From: JBGOTP01 sp041476545
GTDB taxonomy: Bacteria; Acidobacteriota; Vicinamibacteria; Vicinamibacterales; CAVVIG01
Assembly: GCA_041476545.1 (NCBI GenBank)
Contig: JBGOTP010000157.1
Coordinates: 1 to 11,124, forward strand
DNA length: 11,124 bases
Reading direction: 5' to 3'
Shown: positions 6,872 to 11,124 of the stretch, piece by piece
How the letters are laid out: each line of letters begins with the position of its first letter
How positions within the stretch are numbered: the first letter of the stretch is position 1
Notes under the pieces: generated by a model
Databases searched by the model: none
Seen by the model: the letters and a program-made list of their open reading frames with translations, nothing else
What the model was told of the DNA's origin: nothing
Program-made: the position numbers and the translations under genes

Positions 6872-8446
6872 GTGCCAGAAATTGCACTTGACGGCGTCGT
6901 CGAGCGACTCGCCGGTCACAGCGATCCCTATTGGCTCGATTCGGCGTCCATCCCACGGTTCCCGCACGTTGAGCGCGATCTCACGGTGGACGTACTCATT
7001 GTTGGCGGCGGCATCACGGGTCTGACGGCGGCCTATCTCCTGGCGCGGGCCGGCCGCTCGGTGGCCGTCCTCGATCGCGACCGCCTCGGATCGGTGGACA
7101 GCGGTCACACGAGTGCGCATCTGACGGCGGTGACCGACCTGAGCCTGACCATCCTCGAGAAACGCTTCGGCCGCGATCATGCGCAGGCGACCTGGGATGC
7201 TGGATTTGCGGCCATCGCCGAGATCGATTCGATTGTTCGCGAGGAACAGATTCCCTGTGAATTCAGCTGGGTGCCGGGATATCTCTACAGTGCGGGCGAA
7301 AGCGGTTCGAGTGACGTGGCTGGTCTGCATGCGGACGCATCGCTGGCACTGGATCTGGGGTTCGATGCCGCGTTCGTCGAGGACATTCCGTGTGTGCATC
7401 GACCCGGCATCCGCTTCGACCACCAGGCCAAGTTTCATCCACGAAAATATCTCGCCGGGCTCACCCGCGCAGTGGCGGCCCTCGGTGGTCAATTGTTCGA
7501 GCACTCCACCGTGGAGGAGTTCACCGCGCGCCCACTTGGCGCGAAAGCCAACGGCCACACGATGACGGCGGACTACGTCATCGTGGCGACGCATTCGCCG
7601 CTCATCGGGAACACGCCTCATGCACGTGCCACGTGGTTGCAGACCAACCTGGCGCTCTACAGCAGCTACGTGGTCGCGGGCCGCGCTCCGAAAGGTGCGG
7701 TGCCCGAAGCGCTCTTTTGGAGTACGGCCGACCCGTACGCGTACGTGCGCGTCGATCCGCACCGCGACTACGACCTCGTGATGTATGGCGGAGAAGACCA
7801 CAAGACGGGGCAGGAACCGGACACCGCAGCCTGCTTTCGCCGGTTGGAGCAGGCGCTGACGGTCCTGGTTCCTGCGATCGATCTGACTCATCGATGGTCG
7901 GGCCAGGTGATCGAGACATCAGATGGCCTCCCGTTTCTGGGAGAAACCGCCGAGCGGCAGTTCGTAGCGACCGGCTTCTCGGGTAACGGGATGACGTTCG
8001 GCACACTGGGGGCGATGATGGCGTGCGATCGCGTCCTCGGTCGTGCAAATCCGTGGCGGGATCTCTTCGCGCCAGACCGATCGTTCCGCAAGAAAGGCCT
8101 CTGGGACTACCTGCGGGAGAACAAGGACTATCCCTACTATCGCATGCGCGATCGGTTCGCCGGCACAGCGACCCGGTTCTTGCGCAGCATTCGACGCGGC
8201 CATGGCGCCGTCGTGGATCGGGATGGGCAGAAGGTCGCCGCGTTCCGCGACGACACCGGGGCGACGACACTCCGATCGGCCGAGTGCAGCCACCAAGGGT
8301 GCCTCGTCGTCTGGAATGACGCCGAACGCACGTGGGATTGTCCCTGCCATGGATCTCGTTTCAACCCGGACGGAGGCGTACTGGCTGGCCCTGCGCAGTC
8401 CCCACTCGATTCTCTGTCGGCTTCATCGCGCGATGTCCAGAAATGA
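6872..8446 (+). CDS. FAD-dependent oxidoreductase with C-terminal Rieske [2Fe-2S] domain
   Basis: The 524-residue protein joins a DAO-type (D-amino-acid oxidase superfamily) flavin domain to a Rieske domain. The dinucleotide-binding motif VGGGITG is at 44-50, followed by an acidic residue ending the second strand (VAVLDRD, 64-70) and the HTSAHLTAV segment at 79-87 typical of this subgroup. The C-terminal flavin-binding part is around WSGQVIETSDGLPFLG and ATGFSGNGMTFG. The Rieske motif is complete: Cys472-Ser-His474, 15 residues, then Cys490-Pro-Cys-His493; Cys477 and Cys492 are placed to form the usual stabilising disulfide. Layout matches Bacillus YhfW-like proteins, whose substrate is unknown. 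No signal peptide or membrane segment is seen, so it is probably cytoplasmic. Electrons would pass from an oxidised amine or similar substrate through FAD to the cluster (inference from domain pairing). The tail after PLDSL is short, polar and less typical, but the domain is intact. Confidence 0.93.
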   Translation: MPEIALDGVVERLAGHSDPYWLDSASIPRFPHVERDLTVDVLIVGGGITGLTAAYLLARAGRSVAVLDRDRLGSVDSGHTSAHLTAVTDLSLTILEKRFGRDHAQATWDAGFAAIAEIDSIVREEQIPCEFSWVPGYLYSAGESGSSDVAGLHADASLALDLGFDAAFVEDIPCVHRPGIRFDHQAKFHPRKYLAGLTRAVAALGGQLFEHSTVEEFTARPLGAKANGHTMTADYVIVATHSPLIGNTPHARATWLQTNLALYSSYVVAGRAPKGAVPEALFWSTADPYAYVRVDPHRDYDLVMYGGEDHKTGQEPDTAACFRRLEQALTVLVPAIDLTHRWSGQVIETSDGLPFLGETAERQFVATGFSGNGMTFGTLGAMMACDRVLGRANPWRDLFAPDRSFRKKGLWDYLRENKDYPYYRMRDRFAGTATRFLRSIRRGHGAVVDRDGQKVAAFRDDTGATTLRSAECSHQGCLVVWNDAERTWDCPCHGSRFNPDGGVLAGPAQSPLDSLSASSRDVQK

Positions 8447-8629
8447 ACGGCGCCGAGGATTCCGACCGCGCAGAGTCATGAACGGCACTGAACACGGTTT
8501 CCGCCTGATATCGTCCTTGTCGATGATCACGGGGGACGCCGCCTGCCGCGCATTCAATGCCCCCATCGATATAAACGACGGACGGAACGGCGCCGGCGCA
8601 CGCAGTCGTCGCAAGACGGCGAGTGCTAC
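8447..8629. other. Convergent spacer between flavin-Rieske and VOC genes
   Basis: This 183-bp stretch separates two converging genes. No gene is supported. It contains a possible hairpin at 8605-8620 (GTCGTC, loop GCAA, GACGGC, with one G-T pair) but no T-run on either side, and the 11-base sequence GAACGGCGCCG at two places (about 8444 and 8585). Frames are open on both strands but lack start sites with ribosome binding sequences and recognisable motifs. Confidence 0.5.
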
Positions 8630-9628
8630 TCATGATGAGATCAGTTCTATGGTCAGTCCGAACGTGTCGAACGCGAACGCGGGGCTGCTGCCCTTCCGGG
8701 CTCCTTCGACGCCGCGCTTGCCGTTCACCCACACGCCGCTCTTCTGCTGCAGACGGCGCACAGCGGCGTCGAACGCCGCTTGATCGGCATAGCGGAACGC
8801 AAGGTGGTGAGGCGGGTTGCCACCGTGAGCGGATAGATGATCCGCCCAGGGGCTCGGCGCACCGACGGGCTCGATGAACTCCACGGCGACGCTCCCCGCC
8901 GTGATTTGTGCGGAGCGCATGTGCGCACCACGCTTGGCGTGCGCCGCGGGGAGGTAATCGATCGGCTTGACAGCCGCGAGCGCCGGCTCGGTGACGCCCA
9001 GCAGCGCGGCGAATCCTTTTATCGCAGGCTGCGCGTTTCGATATACCAATCCGACGTGATTCACCGGATTCGCCGCGAGGCGTTGAGGATCAGTCGGAGC
9101 AGGCGTCGGAGATGGCGAGGCCCCTCCCTGGACGATTTCCACCGTCGTCCCGATGACGGAAGTGAGATCGACGAACGCCACGCGTCCGCCCGGCGTCCCG
9201 ATCGTCAGGACGCCGCCCTTCTTTTGCAACCCTTCGACGACCGAACTCACCGGCCCGTCGACTCCGAAGCCAATGTGCTGGATGCCCTGTCCATATTTGT
9301 CGAGAAACACGCGCGTTGGGCTGGGGGCGTCGACCGCCGGCTCGTCGAGCTCAAGAAAGAAATTCGGCATGTTGAGGAACGCGACGGTCCAACCGACCTT
9401 GCCGCCGCCAGCGGCGTCGAGCAACACCGCTCGCGTTGGCGGCGGATCGATGCCAAGGATGTCGGTGAATGTCCTGAGTGACGCCTGAATATCCCGCACG
9501 GCAACGGCGACGTGAGTCAATCGCGCGCCGGCGAGCGGCGCGGCCGCCTGCGCGTGTGCTCGATGGACGATGGGGGTCAGCGACAGCGCGGCGATGAGCG
9601 CTGCGACGAGCGCGGCCGAACGTTTCAT
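8630..9628 (-). CDS. Exported protein with four VOC (glyoxalase-fold) modules
   Basis: The 332-residue protein has a Sec signal peptide with a hydrophobic core at about 6-20 and a likely cleavage after AHA (24-26). The rest consists of four beta-alpha-beta-beta-beta modules, that is, two complete VOC domains of the glyoxalase, methylmalonyl-CoA epimerase and extradiol dioxygenase superfamily. Each module offers a His near its first strand and a Glu near its last: His39 and Glu93, His118 and Glu164, His191 and Glu250, His275 and Glu328. This gives two potential His/Glu divalent-metal sites. A Pro/Ser/Thr-rich linker at 170-182 separates the halves. The start ATG at 9628 has GAGGTC about 6 bases upstream (9635-9640). 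The substrate is unknown; VOC enzymes include epimerases, lyases, dioxygenases and binding proteins. The serine hydrolase gene ends 33 bases upstream on the same strand, so an operon is likely. Export of a VOC protein is unusual but the signal peptide is clear. Confidence 0.88.
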   Translation of the reverse strand: MKRSAALVAALIAALSLTPIVHRAHAQAAAPLAGARLTHVAVAVRDIQASLRTFTDILGIDPPPTRAVLLDAAGGGKVGWTVAFLNMPNFFLELDEPAVDAPSPTRVFLDKYGQGIQHIGFGVDGPVSSVVEGLQKKGGVLTIGTPGGRVAFVDLTSVIGTTVEIVQGGASPSPTPAPTDPQRLAANPVNHVGLVYRNAQPAIKGFAALLGVTEPALAAVKPIDYLPAAHAKRGAHMRSAQITAGSVAVEFIEPVGAPSPWADHLSAHGGNPPHHLAFRYADQAAFDAAVRRLQQKSGVWVNGKRGVEGARKGSSPAFAFDTFGLTIELISS

Positions 9629-9634
9629 GATGCA

Positions 9635-9640
9635 GACCTC
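9635..9640 (-). promoter_or_regulatory. Shine-Dalgarno site for the VOC gene
   Basis: On the minus strand GAGGTC lies 6 bases before the ATG at 9628, inside the 33-base gap after the serine hydrolase stop. It supports the chosen start and independent re-initiation on a shared transcript. Confidence 0.55.
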
Positions 9641-9661
9641 ACGAGCAGGATCTACGTCGGC

Positions 9662-10933
9662 TCAATCGACAATGGCTTGATAGACGGCCGTTTGAAACTC
9701 ATCGGCGAAGCCACCAGAGCCGCCATCCGCCTTCTGAATGAATCGCAAATAGATCATGTCTTCCTTGGGATCGGCAGTCCAGGACACGCCCGTCGCGCCA
9801 TTCCACCAATAGGAACCCACAGACGGCCCAAGGCCCGTCCTCTTTGTCTGCACTTCCAGGCCGAAACCAAAGCCGGCGTTACTGAAGAAGGAGTCACTGA
9901 TGAAGAACTGCTTGAAGGGCACGGCGGTCAAGTGGTCTTGCGTCATCAGTTCCACCGACTTGCGTGACAGAAGACGGACACCATCGGCTTCGCCATTGTG
10001 CAGCAGCACGCGAGCAAACTTCAGGTAGTCATCGACGGTGGAGACGAGGCCGCCGGCGCCGGATGGAAATACCGGAGGCTCGGCAAGACGCCGCGCTGGG
10101 CTCCGGACGAGGCTTCCTGGCGTTGGTCCGGTGCCATAGGTTACGGCAAGCCGGGAACGCTTTGCCTCAGGCACCCAGAATGCCGTATCGACCATGCCAA
10201 GGGGTTTGAAAATACGCGTCTCCAAGAACTGGGCAAAAGGAATGCCCGCTGCCCGTGAGATCAGGACTCCCATCACCATGGAGGACGTGTTGTACAGGAA
10301 CCGCTCGCCTGGGGCGGTGATGAGCGGAAGCTCCCCCAGACGCTTCATGTAGTCATCCGCGGTCTGGGTCGGTCCAGTTTGAACAGCGGCAAACGCCTTG
10401 GCGATGGGTGCGCTGTCCGGAATGCCTGCATAGCCTGTCTGGCCAAGGCCGATTCGGTAGGTGAGCAGATCGCGGACGGTGATCGGACGTGGTGAGTCGC
10501 GCACGTCACTGAGGGGGCCCGTGGGATCCTTCAGCACCTTGCGCTTCGCCAGTTCGGGAAGCAGTCGATCCACCGGCTCGTCAAGCCTGAGTTTGCCCTC
10601 TTCCACCAGCATCATCACGGCCACGGCGGTGATTGGCTTCGTCATCGAGGCGAGCACAAATATCGTGTCGCGCTTCATCGGCGTGCCGGCCTCTTTGTCC
10701 TGGAAGCCGCGTGCCGCAACGTGGGCAATTGTGCCGTGGCGGTAGACAAGAGCCACCGTACCTGCGATGTCGCCCTTGGCGACGGCCCTCTCCATGGCTG
10801 CAGTGACACGCTCGAGCCGCTGCGGTGACATGCCCGACTGACGGGACGGCGTCTTGGATTCCTGGCTGACGGCCGAACCACCAACGGCCAGCGCCAGCCC
10901 GATCGTGAAGATGCCAATCGCTGTGAATCTCAT
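9662..10933 (-). CDS. Exported serine hydrolase, class C beta-lactamase/esterase fold
   Basis: The 423-residue protein belongs to the beta-lactamase-related (PF00144) serine hydrolases, which include esterases, D-aminopeptidases and penicillin-binding-like proteins. Numbering from the ATG at 10933: the signal peptide occupies about 1-23 with cleavage likely after AVS. The nucleophile and base are in Ser96-Met-Thr-Lys99 (SxxK). The catalytic tyrosine is probably Tyr214 in LYNTSS, and the third motif is WNGATG at 377-382 in place of the KTG of true beta-lactamases, as is usual in the esterase-like branch. An upstream in-frame ATG at 10951 would add six residues, but AGAGGAG (10942-10948) lies 8 bases before the 10933 start, so 10933 is preferred. 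LLTYRIG at 156-162 replaces the usual LLTHxSG of the family. Expected location is periplasmic or extracellular. The exact substrate cannot be told; antibiotic resistance should not be assumed. Confidence 0.93.
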   Translation of the reverse strand: MRFTAIGIFTIGLALAVGGSAVSQESKTPSRQSGMSPQRLERVTAAMERAVAKGDIAGTVALVYRHGTIAHVAARGFQDKEAGTPMKRDTIFVLASMTKPITAVAVMMLVEEGKLRLDEPVDRLLPELAKRKVLKDPTGPLSDVRDSPRPITVRDLLTYRIGLGQTGYAGIPDSAPIAKAFAAVQTGPTQTADDYMKRLGELPLITAPGERFLYNTSSMVMGVLISRAAGIPFAQFLETRIFKPLGMVDTAFWVPEAKRSRLAVTYGTGPTPGSLVRSPARRLAEPPVFPSGAGGLVSTVDDYLKFARVLLHNGEADGVRLLSRKSVELMTQDHLTAVPFKQFFISDSFFSNAGFGFGLEVQTKRTGLGPSVGSYWWNGATGVSWTADPKEDMIYLRFIQKADGGSGGFADEFQTAVYQAIVD

Positions 10934-10941
10934 GGAGAACA

Positions 10942-10948
10942 CTCCTCT
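10942..10948 (-). promoter_or_regulatory. Shine-Dalgarno site deciding the serine hydrolase start
   Basis: AGAGGAG on the minus strand is followed by 8 bases and then the ATG at 10933. The alternative ATG at 10951 overlaps this site and has no such sequence before it. Confidence 0.7.
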
Positions 10949-10956
10949 CATCGAAA

Positions 10957-10985
10957 CATATAGTGCGGCGTCTTGTGGTTCAGAA
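10957..10985 (-). promoter_or_regulatory. Weak candidate promoter before the serine hydrolase gene
   Basis: On the minus strand TATATG (10957-10962) resembles a -10 box, with TTCTGA (10980-10985) 17 bases upstream matching a -35 box at only three of six positions. The stretch is AT-rich for this window and lies right after the end of the previous gene. It could serve the hydrolase and VOC genes if they are not read from further upstream. Confidence 0.2.
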
Positions 10986-11124
10986 TCGACTAGTTCGCCA
11001 TGTGCCGGTCGAGAAAGCTGACGAGATCCCGAGCGAACGGTTGAGAATCTCGACGTAGCGCTTGCGTCCCTCGACGCTGGCCAGCGCCGGGAGCGGAATG
11101 CGGCGCTTGGTCCAATACAAGGTG
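10980..11124 (-). CDS. C-terminal fragment of an unidentified protein, probably frameshifted
   Basis: The gene enters from the right edge. The frame beginning with bases 11123-11121 reads TLYWTKRRIPLPALASVEG and then RKRYVEILNRSL, which looks like true protein, but continues into atypical sequence and stops at 10980-10982. The neighbouring frame has RDLVSFLDRHMAN and stops at 10990-10992; it looks like a natural amphipathic C-terminal helix. Joining the frames at about 11030 with one missing base gives ILNRSLRDLVSFLDRHMAN. Either the gene carries a single-base deletion or the assembly has an error there. The tail resembles those of alpha/beta hydrolases or peptidases, but too little is present to name the family. 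It ends about 50-60 bases before the serine hydrolase start, on the same strand. Confidence 0.5.
   Translation of the reverse strand, partial: TLYWTKRRIPLPALASVEGRKRYVEILNRSLGISSAFSTGTWRTSRF

Noticed and set aside
8423..8614. Short minus-strand frame of 63 codons in the convergent spacer
   Set aside because: No ribosome binding site, no recognisable motif, and partial overlap with the flavin-Rieske gene end.
9662..10933. Calling the serine hydrolase a beta-lactamase resistance gene
   Set aside because: It lacks the KTG motif of true beta-lactamases and has the esterase-like WNGATG; the fold family is broad.
1..11124. Search for CRISPR arrays, tRNA or rRNA genes, transposases and phage genes
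   Set aside because: No regularly spaced repeats, no conserved RNA gene sequences and no mobile-gene motifs were seen on either strand.

Overview
The window is about 11.1 kb of GC-rich bacterial chromosome. It holds one gene cut by the left edge, six complete protein-coding genes, and one gene fragment cut by the right edge. I saw no rRNA, tRNA, CRISPR array, transposase, phage gene or plasmid origin. Gene content (a housekeeping SMC condensin plus several exported proteins and a CaaX-type M48 protease), base composition and short palindromic repeats that also sit inside coding sequence suggest a soil-type Acidobacteriota, perhaps of the Vicinamibacteria group. That placement is inference from style, not from a marker gene.

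Layout. Plus strand: 1-3682 is smc without its first ~55-60 codons. 3683-3878 is a repeat-packed spacer. 3879-4790 (DUF4097-type lipoprotein) and 4797-5921 (M48 CaaX-like membrane protease) are separated by 6 bases and are probably co-transcribed. 5922-6138 is a spacer with a terminator-like hairpin. 6139-6828 (exported helical protein of unknown function) and 6872-8446 (FAD oxidoreductase with a C-terminal Rieske domain) are 43 bases apart and may form a second unit. 8447-8629 is the convergent spacer. Minus strand, read right to left: a gene end at 10980-11124 with a probable frameshift, then an exported beta-lactamase-fold serine hydrolase (9662-10933), then an exported four-module VOC protein (8630-9628), 33 bases apart and probably one operon.

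The most notable structure is not a gene. Three 18-bp perfect palindromes share one plan: 8-bp arms around a 2-nt loop with an invariant GGCT-NN-AGCC core. Two lie in frame inside smc, in opposite orientations, encoding GSGFSRT in the hinge and VRLKPD in the linker before the C-terminal head. The third lies in the spacer just downstream of smc and differs from the others at three arm positions, each compensated on the opposite arm. This looks like a dispersed palindromic element that tolerates insertion into reading frames. Smc also carries a His/Gly/Asn-rich insertion in its N-terminal head. The remaining genes belong to recognisable families, and I do not see a clear multi-gene defence or biosynthetic system.
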